DNA of 64,000 nucleotides from Typha latifolia (Eukaryota > Streptophyta > Magnoliopsida > Poales > Typhaceae): the NCBI GenBank assembly GCA_019914945.1, contig CM034103.1:5456001-5520000 (forward strand), read 5' to 3'. Shown in pieces: positions 11,721 through 23,520 of the stretch (position 1 is the stretch's first letter; every line of letters begins with the position of its first letter). The notes beneath the pieces were generated by a model, which did no database searches, had not been told where the DNA came from, and saw only the letters and a program-made list of their open reading frames with translations. Both the position numbers and the translations under genes were made by a program.

Positions 11721-14270
11721 ATCAGCTGATAATTTTATTTAATTATCCTATATATAGTCTTTTATAAATCAAACAGTATATTAAAATTATAATATGGGAT
11801 TGGTAATATTATCCCTTGAAAAAAAAACTAGGAATGATTTAATCCTCTCTTATTTAATCCTACAACCAAACATACCTTAAAAGGCATACATTACTAACTT
11901 ACCAAAGTGTTAACAACCTTTACACAAGAAAATTATCTTCCAAAATATCTTCTCCCAAAACAACATTTGCTTTGAGGTAAAAAGTCTATCGAATTCTTTC
12001 AAGATATTTACATAATCTCTCACTCACAAACCATGAAGGTTCTTCCAACTTTTTTATAAATAAAATCAAAATCACAAACATACTCAAGCTGTGTAATCAA
12101 TTCCAAGAAGTTTAATTTATGAATAAATTTTATTAAACAAAAAAAGAGAAAAAAAAAACTAATCAAGTCGGAACCTCTCTTTTCTCCAATATAGGGTGAA
12201 CTAAATTGTTCTCATTTATATCATTTGATTTGTCTTTAAATTTTTTACTTTAATATGAGGTATGAACCTCCTTTTATAGGTTTGAGAATGCTATTTTCCT
12301 TTTGAAATAATTTGAAACAATGAAGATATTTTACAAAATATTTAATGTGTGCATAATTTGGTCTGATTTTTTTTCTCTAATTTGCAATATTTTTTTACAA
12401 ATAATATTGCCAAATTAACAAAAGATAAATTGTAGATATTTGAGTTGTCTTTTAAACCTGATAAGAATTTTATTAAAAAGATATTTGGCTTAAAAGTTAT
12501 GGCTAATAGAGACGTGTTCAGAAATTGTCAACCTAGAAAATAGCTATGGATAGTTAATTTATAGGCCTTACAGCATGTAGGTAATATCCGATTTAAAAAT
12601 ATTTTTTCTTAAAAATTATAGAATATCAAGTGTACTTTTCACATATAAATATCATATTTTTCAAATCACTATCAAGAAAGTTATAAATAAAAATTAAACA
12701 TATGTTGTTTGCTAGAAATACAATTTTGTAATCTCTAAATAGTATTTGATAAATAAAAATTATATGTAAAGATTTATTTGTATATATAATTAACAGTATT
12801 TTAAAACAGAATGTTTATTCATGTAATGTATCAAGATTTTATGTAGAATATATACATAAGTTACGAGATGTGATCAATGATGATTTTAAAATTATCATTG
12901 AAGTGCTCAAACGATGTTATGACAATTAGAGTAGTATGAAAAAAATACTAAAAGATATTGGAGTAATAACTCTTTCATGAAAATTCGAAATCTCCATCGA
13001 ACACAAAATGTCTCATTTAAACAACCTGACTTAAATCTATAGAACTATCTCTATAATTTTGAATGACCATCAATCTACATTCAAACATTTGAAAATGCTC
13101 CTCTATAAATTTGAACAACTGTTAAGGTGTATTCAAACGACAAAGTGGACAATTGAGTGCAAAGTCTTTATTATTAGCTATGAGAAAAAGATGGCATGCC
13201 AATATACGATTGGTAATTATAAGTATCTTTAAGAATATATATGTGTTAGAAGCACAATACTATTAATTAATAATACTTTATACATGCAACTACACTCGAG
13301 CTAATTGATGTAAGATAATCTAGAGTTATCACAATCTAAAATTTCTAAAGATGATCACTATGCCAAAATTATGGGTGAGGATAGAAATGGACGTGTATGA
13401 TATAGTACGAGGCATTGGATTAGGTCATACTCCCTCCTTACTTTAGGAAAATGCACGTACTTCTACATTATACAAAAAAAGGCCTTCAAGAGTAGAAGAA
13501 AAGTTGAAGAGAAAATTCACCGCCACATTGACCAATCACATGTGGAATTCTCCTATAGGAATACAACAACTTTTGTTGGTGGTGTAATGTTGGTATTTAA
13601 TATTTTGAGGTTTTTATTGATGTCGTCATGATACCTAAAGAGGATCTGACTAGACATTAGAGATTATTGCAAATAATCAAAGATGTTGCTAATCAAAATA
13701 TTACCTAGTCATCTAAGTTGTTAGTGTGTTTAATTATTTCTATTCCATTTTAAAACTTTTTTTTAAAATCCTTGTGTATATTAATATTATTTTTTTATTT
13801 ATATTTAGAGGTTGTGAAGAGGAAATAATAGTGCATTATGATGAAGATTCTTTATTTTTTTAACTGACATAGTTACTATCTATGTTGTCTTATTAGTGAA
13901 ACTTCAGTCTGTCTTAGATTTTTCATTTTGTGATGAATTGTATATATAGTTTTATTTTGTGGTGCTTTGTAGATCAAAATTTAATGGTGGTCGTATTGGT
14001 GTGTATTGTTAATTTTATAAAAAATTATTTGAAGGGCATGTGACAATTACATATACTTGGGGATATTTCTAATGAAACTAGATGATATGCATCTTTTAGT
14101 TACAAATAAAAGGTACTATATGCAGGTAAGAAAACTATAATTTCTTTGTTAATGTATAAATGGCCAAAATTCTAATAGTGATAAGGATAGTTTAGATATG
14201 CGAGTATTTATACTAATACTTTCGAAGTGCTACTTTTGAGAAATGTCATTGAAAAATTTATATGAAGGTT
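11721..14270. other. AT-rich intergenic stretch without recognised genes
   Basis: More than 2.5 kb of AT-rich sequence. All frames are broken by stops and no known protein motif is readable. It is probably decayed transposon DNA. Confidence 0.5.
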
Positions 14271-14274
14271 AGAT

Positions 14275-14700
14275 AAACATTACTAAAAGAACTATACCGA
14301 TAGTAAAATAAATATCACTAAAAGAAATACACCGACGGTTATACAAACGGCAGACGAAAACTATGTCGAAAAGTTGATAAATGTCACTATAAAATTATAC
14401 CAATAGTTATATTAAAGCCATTACAAATATTATAGCGTATTTTTACAACTACCTCAAGAAAAAGTTAATAGCGACGAATTCTATAAAATGCCACGGAATT
14501 CTTAGTCCTCTATCACTCAACTAAAAACAACACTAGGATCACCACTTAACTTATATCGATAGAGAGTTTAGACGGTGATTGTAGCTTATGCCACTACAAA
14601 TATATGGGCAACATTTTAGTACTCTATATCAGTAGTTAAGAAATATTGTCATAGACATAAATTCTGTTATATGTGAGCCTAGTCCCATTAAGCTAAAGCA
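14275..14700. mobile_element. CACTA-like terminal/subterminal repeat fragment
   Basis: CACTAAAAGAAATACACCGA starts at 14,313 and is preceded by a near copy (ACTAAAAGAACTATACCGAT) at about 14,282. CCGACGG- and GACGGTG-type subterminal motifs follow, and a CACTACAAATATATGG lies near 14,598. CACTA ends followed by short CCGACGG repeats are typical of En/Spm elements. I could not find a matching inverted end or a 3-bp target duplication, so this may be a broken end only. Confidence 0.4.
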
Positions 14701-14795
14701 ATGGAAACCGGTCAAGGGTGTGCCTATCTAGTCATAGCTAAATGCACAAGATCTTGGTTAGGTCTAGATCCAGCCACAACCAAGGAGAGCCTACT

Positions 14796-17496
14796 TGTAA
14801 TGCCCCCGCCCGGCACGGGCACATGCATGCCCACGCGCCCACACGACACGCGCGGCGTACGCGACAAATCGGGCGGGCCCGTCACGCATAGATACTTTCC
14901 TATGCACATATAATCATAACATCATTAAATAAAACCTACTAACATATCCATGATCACATAATCCATCACTAGATAAATCATACTATTAACTAAATAAAAT
15001 TGTTAACATATGAATATCACAGCCCACAATAATATACACTAGACCGCTACATAATCTGGCAGGACCCACATAGGCCACAACAAACCATCAAGATACAACT
15101 AAATAACTAATACAAGAGTACGACATGATTTGACCTATATCATATAAATCATCGTCTAATACAAAAGAGTACAAATATCAAATATTGGTACAACTCAATT
15201 TCTATATAAACTATCATCTATACCGTCTTGCATCTATAGCTCACATCATCATCGCTCTAAAATATCTTCTCAAGATATCTCAAGTCGCTATCACGTATCA
15301 CATATCTGAGGGGGTTAGAAAAGAAATAAAGAGAGTAATGAGCAAAAGGCTCAATGAATAGACCGACCTTACCCCGAATCAGTGATGTCAAACAGAGAGT
15401 AAATCATGTACTGGATAATATGAATCAGAAAGAGCATCATGTCATGAATGAGTATATGAATGTTCCTCAATAATACATAAATAAAAAATATATAACATGT
15501 CATGTCATAACTGATAAAATATATAATCCTCGACAATGTATAAATAAATCTCCATGTCATATTATCATCATAACTCTCTCTCAAATATAACACATATGAT
15601 GCATGCCGATCATGATCATGCTATGATGTCAAATGCAAATACCTATGATGCATATCGATAATTCGATAATCAGGTATAACAGATAATAATGAAATCATAT
15701 GCATTTCTCAACATTACGATTATCACCGACATCTCGGTATAATATCATCGTACTAGACCACTGTGCATAGTCAACACTCGGTACCCGATCTCAACATCAT
15801 GCCCGGAGGCTCAGAGCATACTCCGCCACCCGCAAGAGTATCTCAAATATAATCATACCCCGCCACACGCTAGGGTATCAACATCCATCCAGACTGGGCA
15901 CCCTTTTAGCTGATAGAAACGTCGTGAGGATAACTCGCCATATATGCCCTAGTGAACGACATGTGTTCGAATGTCTGCTGCGCACACAGACTAATGACTT
16001 CGGACGTAAAGCCAACAGGATCGCGACTATGTTGAGCGATCAATCATCCACCAAGCGCGTCCTAACTCTCGCACCCACTAGGGTATCCTCACGCTTTCTA
16101 TCAACTACCCTATTAATCACATTTCATGCTTTCTTTCTAAATGACAGATCATATGCATATATCTAGTATGATAACAAGTCAATGCATAACAGAAATTTAG
16201 GTGAAACAAGAATCAAGAAAAAAATAAATGCAATATAGTCTCCGATCATGTAGTCAACACATGCATACTCATGCTAATCAATTACATGCATACTCATGCT
16301 ACAGATCAATTGGATATAACATTATAATAGTATAATCATCTCTCATCATCTCTATATATCACCAATGTGTTCATATCTCAGATCAACCTAATCAAATGCA
16401 TAATAAAATATGCTCAAGTGTAATCATCTCTAGATAAGGTTATATAATCATCCTGAATGCCAAAACATGCATGTACATAATATATAATATAACCTAATTT
16501 GAGAAAGGCGTCTAAGAGGTAAGATTACTCACACTGATTAGAAGATACAAACTACGTATCATTTACATCCGTTTATCAACCGAGTGACACTCATTGCTAG
16601 CAAGATCCACGGGGTCTCAAATAAGGGGTTCGGGATCTGAAAATGTTCAAGTAACATAAAGTTAGTTATTTATCCCATTATAATTCGTTCGAGTAAAATA
16701 TGATGATTTATTAGATTTTAGAATTTCTACTTATTTCTATAACTGGCTATATTTTTAATTATAAATATAAATATAAATATAAATAAAAACCTAATTATAA
16801 TTAAATTATATCTTGATTAATTAGGGACTATGTAGTCATTACTTTATAAATAAATACATAAGTCGATTATTTTATTTGTTACAAAATAATAAATTATTAG
16901 AATTATTTTAAATGTATCTCATAAAAATATTAGTATATAAATTTGATAATTATAATTTACAAATCTATATATTAATCTAATAGAAATATAAATAAATAAA
17001 TATGAATATTATTTATATTTATACCTAATTAATCATTGATCATACAAATTATAATTAATACTAATCATATTGAAGATTATAGATTATTATTAAAATAATT
17101 AATGTCTAAATAATCTATTTGCATTAATTAAGAAGGAAAAACCTAAATAAATAACATCAATAAAATAAATAAATAAATAATTAATTAATTAAAAAAAAAA
17201 CTGTATCAGTGCTGGGCTCGACCCATCACTGCCTGCTATTGTGGTGGGTCGAGCCCAGCAGTGTGTAGAAACTGAGGAAGGAGAAGAAAAAGAAAGAAAG
17301 AAAGAAGAAGAAGAAGGAGGAGAAGAAGAAGAAGAAGAAGAAGGAGGAGAAGAAGAAGAAGAAGAAGAAGGGAGGAGGGGAGGGAGGTGCGGACCCAGGC
17401 CGGTGGGGAGGGCATCGGCCGCTGTTGGCCAGCCAACAGCCGGCCTCTCGCCGGCGGCTCAGTTTCGGTGAACCCAAGCTAAGGAGGAAGAGAAAG

Positions 17497-17544
<48 letters not shown>

Positions 17545-17644
17545 AAGAGAGAAGAAGAGAGAAGGAGAAAGAGCTCACTAGCGCTCATGGAGGTGGCGGC
17601 GACAGTTTCCAAAGATGGCGGCGACGGCGATAGGGTGGCCTCGG

Positions 17645-17689
<45 letters not shown>

Positions 17690-17835
17690 GAGGGAGAAAG
17701 AGAGGCGGTGGGAGGGGTTGGCGATGGCTGCGGCGGACGGGCCGCAGCCGGTTGGCTACGACGACGCGAGGGGGGGGGTGTGGCACCTCCCCAACGCTGC
17801 CCTATTGCATGGGCACGAGGCCGACCACACTGTGA
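14796..17835 (-). mobile_element. Ty3/gypsy LTR 'A' (3-kb LTR family), truncated
   Basis: This starts with TGTAATGCCCCCGCCCGG and is the reverse complement of LTR B at 43,688-46,728 over almost its whole length. It includes an AT-rich middle, GAA and GA purine tracts (17,285-17,370, 17,495-17,545 and 17,648-17,690), and a stretch (15,369-15,593) whose fortuitous translation matches B's at about 70 of 74 residues. Orientation is taken from LTR C, whose polypurine tract shows which end is 5'. Homology to B stops near 17,835, before the expected TGTAAC end, so the 5' end of this LTR is lost. Confidence 0.8.
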
Positions 17836-18049
17836 TGGAGGAGCCAAGATGGTGTGCACCGCATAGAAGGCAACCACACCGGCAAATTGTGATGCACACA
17901 CCCTCTACACTAGTTGGGTTTGAATTTAGCCCAAACTAAGAGAACGTTCTTAAGGATCGGACCATGGTTCGATTTCCCTAAATACAAAGAAGGAATCCAC
18001 TCAAGTGGAGCAATTTTTTTAAATTTCAAGAGATGCCCAAAGATCATAA

Positions 18050-18610
18050 TCCACAATGCGCCTCTAATGAGCATTATTGAATGAATTAAAAATTTGCCCT
18101 AACTCTCTCTCTCTCTCTCTCTCTCTCTCGTGCATTTTTGTTCTTTGCCCTGAGCTCGACCCCTGCTCTCACCACCGTCATTGCTGCCTTTCTCTTAGGT
18201 CTGACTACCTCCTCTCGTCCTTATGAGTTAGTCCCTTTTTCCCTCTTTATCTAATTACAACACTACCCCCATATGCATCTCAGCATCTACCACCATCCAT
18301 AACCCTAACCCTAGCCATTTATCCATTTTCCACAATCCACTTTTATCCCATATCTATTGATCTTTGGTAAATTTATTAGCCATAACTTTTTATCTAGCCA
18401 TCCAAATGATGAGATCTCGGTTGCATTGGATTCCTTACTTCCATAGTAACAATGTATCTAAATCTCAGGTCATTTTAATAAGTAGATTGATCATCATTGT
18501 CTTGGCAAATTATGTCTTCAATTCTATCTAGAATTACATCTTGGATCGGATCCATCTTTATTTAGGGTGATCGCAACAAATTTTTTTAGTTAAATACAAA
18601 TATAAAATTG
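18050..18610 (+). mobile_element. LTR-like fragment related to 50,400-51,160
   Basis: CATTATTGAATGAATT followed by TTGCCCTAAC (18,072 onwards) resembles CATTATTGAATAAATTGAG and TTGCCCTAGC at 50,693. CCATCCATAACCCTAA is shared with the F-family LTRs. There is a CT run at 18,103-18,129. No ends are identifiable. Confidence 0.35.
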
Positions 18611-19850
18611 TTCTGAGTTAGTCAGGTTTTGAATTACGACTATTAGACGAATATGTTTAAAGTAATTCACAATTTTTCTCTCTAGATATCTTGCATTTAA
18701 AGACTTAACATTGGAAGATTTTCCTAGTATAATTTATTCTTTCCGACTTATTTCAATGTGTAGCCATTTGTATGCAGTCCCTTTCGAGAAAGACTTACAA
18801 TCCGCATCGTTAAATGTATTACTAAGAAAGCAAAATTTGTTGTCATCCAAAGTAGGGAGTTCATAAGCAAGTTCAAAGCATTCATCCACTTGGCCTTGTT
18901 TATTTAGCTCATAGTCATACTAACTCTTCTCCAATTTATATTTCAATAGCTCACCTCTAGTTTAGGGTTATTTGTAAGGCATCTCCCATAGAAGAGGTTG
19001 GGAGAATTTTCTTACTCTTACTTACTAAGTCTGCACTTCCAAGCATATAAAGCATATTAAGTCTACATTATATAGAAAAATATCCTCAATACATATATGT
19101 AAAAAATGTTCTCACTACTTACTTCTATATCCGCAGTGCATAATATAAATCCGCACTACATAGAAAAATATCCTTAGTACATATATGTAAAGAATATCCT
19201 CACAACTTACTTCTATATCTGCAGTGCATAGTATAAATATGTAGTAGATAGAAAAATATTCGTTCATATACATTTTGAGCTTGTAAATCTATAATGCATA
19301 GTAGAAGTTTGCATTAAATAAAGAAACATCTGAAAAAAACACCTAGACACACTGTATGTATCTAAACCCTAGGTAATGATATTACTCGTTTGCTTAAATA
19401 AAATTGAAAGAAATATTAAAAAATGAAAGCAGAGATGAACGCCAAGATTTTAACGTGAAAAAATCTAAACGAAAAAAATCATGAATCCAAACTCGGATCA
19501 AAACCAATCATTAGAATAGTAGCAGTTACAAGACTGACTCACAAAATAACCCGTCGATTCAATCGACTTTGTTCATCTCAGTTTTGCTCGCTAGAACCCA
19601 CGATTCACCGCTTCTCGTGATTGATATCCAACCTCAGTAGCCCTTGAGATTGATCTTTTGTCTAGATAGCTCTTAAAACGAAAGATTAAGCTTTGTAGAA
19701 GAGTAGGACCTTGTTGGTTGAAGAAATGATGTAGCATCAAGAGTTGACCTTCAAATTGCTTCACCCAACTACCATAGAATTAGGGCATCACTATACTTAT
19801 ATAAGATCTTCAAGATAGAGCCAAATCCAAGTCTTATCCGAACTCACGAA
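18611..19850. other. intergenic stretch, no gene recognised
   Basis: AT-rich sequence with a diverged direct repeat around 19,040-19,260: units containing AAAAATATCCTCAATACATATATG then TTACTTCTATATCCGCAGTG recur two to three times with a period of about 80-95 bp. No coding motif was found. Confidence 0.5.
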
Positions 19851-19874
19851 AGTCCAAAAATTACAAACTTCGTA

Positions 19875-20230
19875 GGTGCGTTCAAACGCGGCCCGGGTGC
19901 GTTCGAACGACCTGACTTGATTTCAGGTGCGTTCGAACGGGCCCAAGTGCGTTCGAACGCGGCGGCTTGATTTTCACAAGTTGCGTTCGGACGCGCGCAG
20001 AAACCCACTTACTGTCTGTGCAAACGCGTGAACTCACATTCGAATGCGCTTGTGAACGCAGTGTTACTGTCTGTGTGAACGCCTGCGCTCGCGTTTGAAT
20101 ATGCTTGTGAACGCAGTGTTACTGTCTATGCGAACACCTGCGCTTGCATTCGAACGCGCTTGTGAGCGCTGCTCTGTATGAACGCCCTGTGAACGCACTA
20201 TGAACGCGGTGTGAACGCGATGTGAACTCG
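19875..20230. repeat. cluster of GTTCGAAC / GAACGC motifs
   Basis: Over about 350 bp the palindrome-like GTGCGTTCGAACG and variants (CGTTCGAAC, GTGAACGC, GTTCGGACG) occur well over ten times. They are interspersed with AGTGTTACTGTCTGTG-type units at about 20,060 and 20,117. The same motif fills the LTRs of element F. This is probably LTR sequence of a related retroelement, but the ends are not defined. Confidence 0.6.
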
Positions 20231-21462
20231 TAAACTTTTCTCCATTAATCTTGCAATTATTCAAAACAAATACTTTCTAGACTTGTATAAATGCTCATAT
20301 ACATGTATAAAAATACTTAGAATATTTTGTTCACAATTGTCAACAATAAAATCCTAACAACATCCATAATGCATACAACTAAAGGATACAATTAAGTAGA
20401 TGTCATATAAATGATGGCCTGCATGAAGGATATGGGTGATGAAAATCAACACAATTAAAAAAGTGGGCTCATATTAAAAATAAAAATTACTTTTGGTGCT
20501 AGGAGGTAGCTATAACAGATCTCGTGCTGAAATGGAATGATCCTGTTGGAGAATGCAAATGACATATTGGTGGGTTGAGCTCCTCTCTTGAGTCATTGCG
20601 GATTGTTCGTTGATCAGAAAGGTTGACCTTCCATGCTTCTTCTTGCTTGCTCGGATAGATGTAAGAGGAGTGCTTTTGCGATAATGATGCTGAATCATCG
20701 TCAGATGGAGGGGTAGTTGGATTTTGTCAAAGGAGGAGAGAGCTCGGTGATAGAGAGTTGAATGAGAGCTTCAAGTTATTCATATCTGGCTTTGGAGAGA
20801 AGAAAGAGAATAAGAGAGAATCAACTATTACTGAAGTGTAGGCGATCGAATGTTGTCCTTTTAAGAGGCAAAATAGTAATTTAGTATTATTATTAAAATT
20901 AAATTAATTTGGGTGTATGAAGTGTGAGGAGAGAGAAATAAGAATTGCTATACATGTTAACGATAATTTAGTTGTAATATTGTTCTAATATTTTTTTAAA
21001 ATTTTTATTTATATATATATTATTTCTATATATATTATTTCTATTATGTGTTGTTATGCCTAAGCTAGATAATTATGGGTAACTATTTAACAAATTCGAT
21101 TGATTGATACGAGTCACTTTCATTTCAGAAATTGATTTATTGGTTTGACAGAGAAAGTTTTACTTTTTCTAATTATTACTTGAAACTTATTACACTCTTA
21201 ATTAACATAGTGGCGCATATTGTACGTACACCATCTCAAGTTAACCGAAGATGTTAAAAAATTTGTTTTTGTTTTCGTTTCCTGGCCACCTCCCTATTCA
21301 ACTAGAAAGAGCTGAAAGTGAAGGGCATCGAAGCTACACGGTACGTTGATCTTTACTATAATATCAGCTAGGAAATCCATCCCCTTCTCTTGAATCTCTA
21401 CGGCACGTACGTAGATATATATATATATATCCAATCCTCTCCCCGATCCCCTTTGGCCCTTC

Positions 21463-21470
21463 TATATATA
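21463..21470 (+). promoter_or_regulatory. TATA box of the cysteine protease gene
   Basis: TATATATA lies about 85 bp before the ATG at 21,554, the usual distance for a plant TATA box plus a short 5' leader. The ATG sits in the good context CACCATGGC. Confidence 0.55.
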
Positions 21471-21553
21471 CATAAGCATATCTCTGTATAAACATAATTA
21501 AACCATCGCTAGCTAGTATTTCATTATCAAATTACATCAATAAGCTCTCCACC

Positions 21554-22852
21554 ATGGCACCGATCACTGACCGAAGCTTATGGCTAGCTTTGTTCATCTT
21601 GAGCACTTGGATCTCTCTATCCGAGTCGCGAAATGTCGCCAACGACGTGCCCATGTTCGTAAGGCACCAGCGGTGGATGGCGGAGTATGGGCGCGTGTAT
21701 GAAGAAGCTGCAGAGAAGCACCGGCGGTTCGAGATCTTTAAAGCCAACGTCGAATACATCGAGTCGGCCAACAAGGCTGATAACCGGAAGTACGTGCTCG
21801 GCGTCAACCAATTTGCTGACATGACGAACGAGGAATTTAAGGCCGTGTACACTGGATTCAAGCCCAAGAGTAGTACTACTGCTGTAAAGGTGGAGAGTTC
21901 CTTCAAGTATGAGAATGTTACGGTCGTCCCTACTACCATGGATTGGAGACAAAAGGGCGCCGTTACACCTATCAAAGATCAAGGCCAATGTGGTAAGAGA
22001 AAACTTGGACAGTTTGATGGCGATTATACGTGGGAAGAATTTCATATTGCCAACCATACTTACATATATAGTTTTTTGTTTTTGTTTTCTTCTTTTTGTT
22101 TTTTTGTTTTTTTTTTAAAAGCAAAATCTAGGGGTTTTCTTTTATTATAAATTTTAATACAATTTATGTAGGATAAGAATTGAACTTTTTCCATATATCT
22201 AGATCAACAATGTCGATTAACACCTTTTTGTTTGATCATTTCAATGAAACAAATTAAAGGATGTTGCTGGGCCTTCTCCGCCGTTGCGGCCACTGAAGGA
22301 ATCACTAAGCTTACCACCGGCAACCTGATCTCCTTATCGGAGCAAGAGCTCGTCGACTGTGACGTCCACGGCGAAGACCAAGGATGCAACGGTGGTCTAA
22401 TGGATGACGCCTTCCAATTCATCATCGACAACGGGGGCCTCACCACCGAAGCCAAGTACCCATACACCGCCTCCGACGGAACCTGCAAAACCGCGAAGTC
22501 TTCGTCGCCGGCGGCCGCCATTAGCGGCTATGAAGACGTGCCAGCGAATAGCGAATCGTCTCTGCTGAAAGCGATGGCCAACCAGCCAGTGTCGGTTGCC
22601 ATTGACGCCGGCGAGTCGGACTTCCAGTTCTACAAGAGTGGCGTGTTCACCGGTGAGTGCGGAATCGAGCTCGATCACGGCGTTACTGCCGTCGGTTATG
22701 GTAGTACTTCCGATGGAACTAAGTATTGGGTGGTGAAGAACTCGTGGGGAAAGACATGGGGAGAGAGTGGATACATAAGGATGCAACGTGATGTTGATGC
22801 AGCTGAAGGACTTTGTGGCATTGCCATGGAAGCTTCTTATCCGACTGCATGA
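21554..22852 (+). CDS. papain-like cysteine protease, SAG39/SAG12 type (C1A)
   Basis: Two exons, 21554-21992 and 22260-22852, are joined by a 267-bp GT-AG intron (phase 1) and encode 343 residues. In order: a hydrophobic signal peptide (about 1-26); an inhibitor I29 prodomain with an ERFNIN-type helix ([18 protein letters not shown]) and a [13 protein letters not shown] block; and a mature domain from about residue 130. Catalytic residues are visible: Gln in DQGQCG, nucleophile Cys149 in GCCWAFS, His286 in LDHG, and Asn307 in VKNSWG. Length and motifs match senescence-associated vacuolar papain-type proteases (SAG12/SAG39 subfamily), which break down protein in the vacuole or secretory system. 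There is no C-terminal KDEL or granulin domain. The intron falls just before the active-site cysteine. Exon 2 is GC-rich at third positions. A broken duplicate lies at 52,770-53,437. All motifs are intact, so the gene is probably functional. Confidence 0.93.
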
Positions 22853-23299
22853 ATTGAAATTTCTAATGTGTTTGTGTAATTGTGTGCTACGTACTGGCAA
22901 TTGGCGTTTTGTTTGTTTCTGTTTGTGTTAAAATTGCAACGTGAAGTTGCTCTTGTGTCTTGTATGTATGTATCAGGAAACAAAATATATTGTCGATAAT
23001 AGTGGATGCCTGCATATTAGATTTGATTTGTTTGTTCTCTCTATTTATTAACACAGATCCTTGGACTATCTGGAAACGAGAGTAAAAGTATTATTCATTG
23101 GCGAACAAACGAATTTGAATTTAAAAGCCATCATCTCTTAGTAAGCAGCTTTAGTAATTTGACCGAGATATGAAATAAGTGATAAGAAATGCAATTTCTT
23201 ATATATAAGAACAGTTAGTCAAAAAAGAAAAAAAAAGTAAGAACAGAAAATAGATTGAATTTAAGTTGCGGTCTATATGTTACAGACCAACCTGGGATA

Positions 23300-23520
23300 C
23301 TTGAGCTCTGATATCAAATTGCTATGATCCAACTAAGGATTGATATTTACGGACAATAGATAAGCCTCTTGCTATTCCTCTAGAAGTGGTGCGCACCAAA
23401 TCTAGAGTTTATATGTAATAGATGGTAGATAAATTAGGTTAGGATTGATGTAAATGATGGTGGAACGTGAGTAATGGCTTTGGTAGAGTTACATGGTGAG
23501 AAAAAAATATTATTACAATG
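23300..23520. other. 3' flank of protease gene, no further gene
   Basis: The duplicated segment shared with 52,770-53,437 ends near 23,275. After it I see short AT-rich sequence leading into LTR I. Confidence 0.45.

Noticed and set aside
17226..17835. Several overlapping ORFs of 100-190 residues on both strands
   Set aside because: They are translations of GA/GAA tracts in LTR A. Equivalent ORFs appear in B at 43,722-44,293.
18300..18320. CCCTAACCCTAG resembling plant telomere repeats
   Set aside because: Only about two units, and part of a phrase common to the LTRs (CCATCCATAACCCTAA).
19875..20230. CRISPR-like array of short repeats
   Set aside because: Repeats are irregular in spacing and sequence, the window is plant nuclear DNA, and the motif recurs inside LTRs.
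22000..22150. Read-through of protease exon 1 into a hydrophobic tail
   Set aside because: It is intron translation. The active-site cysteine block continues in frame only after splicing to 22,260.
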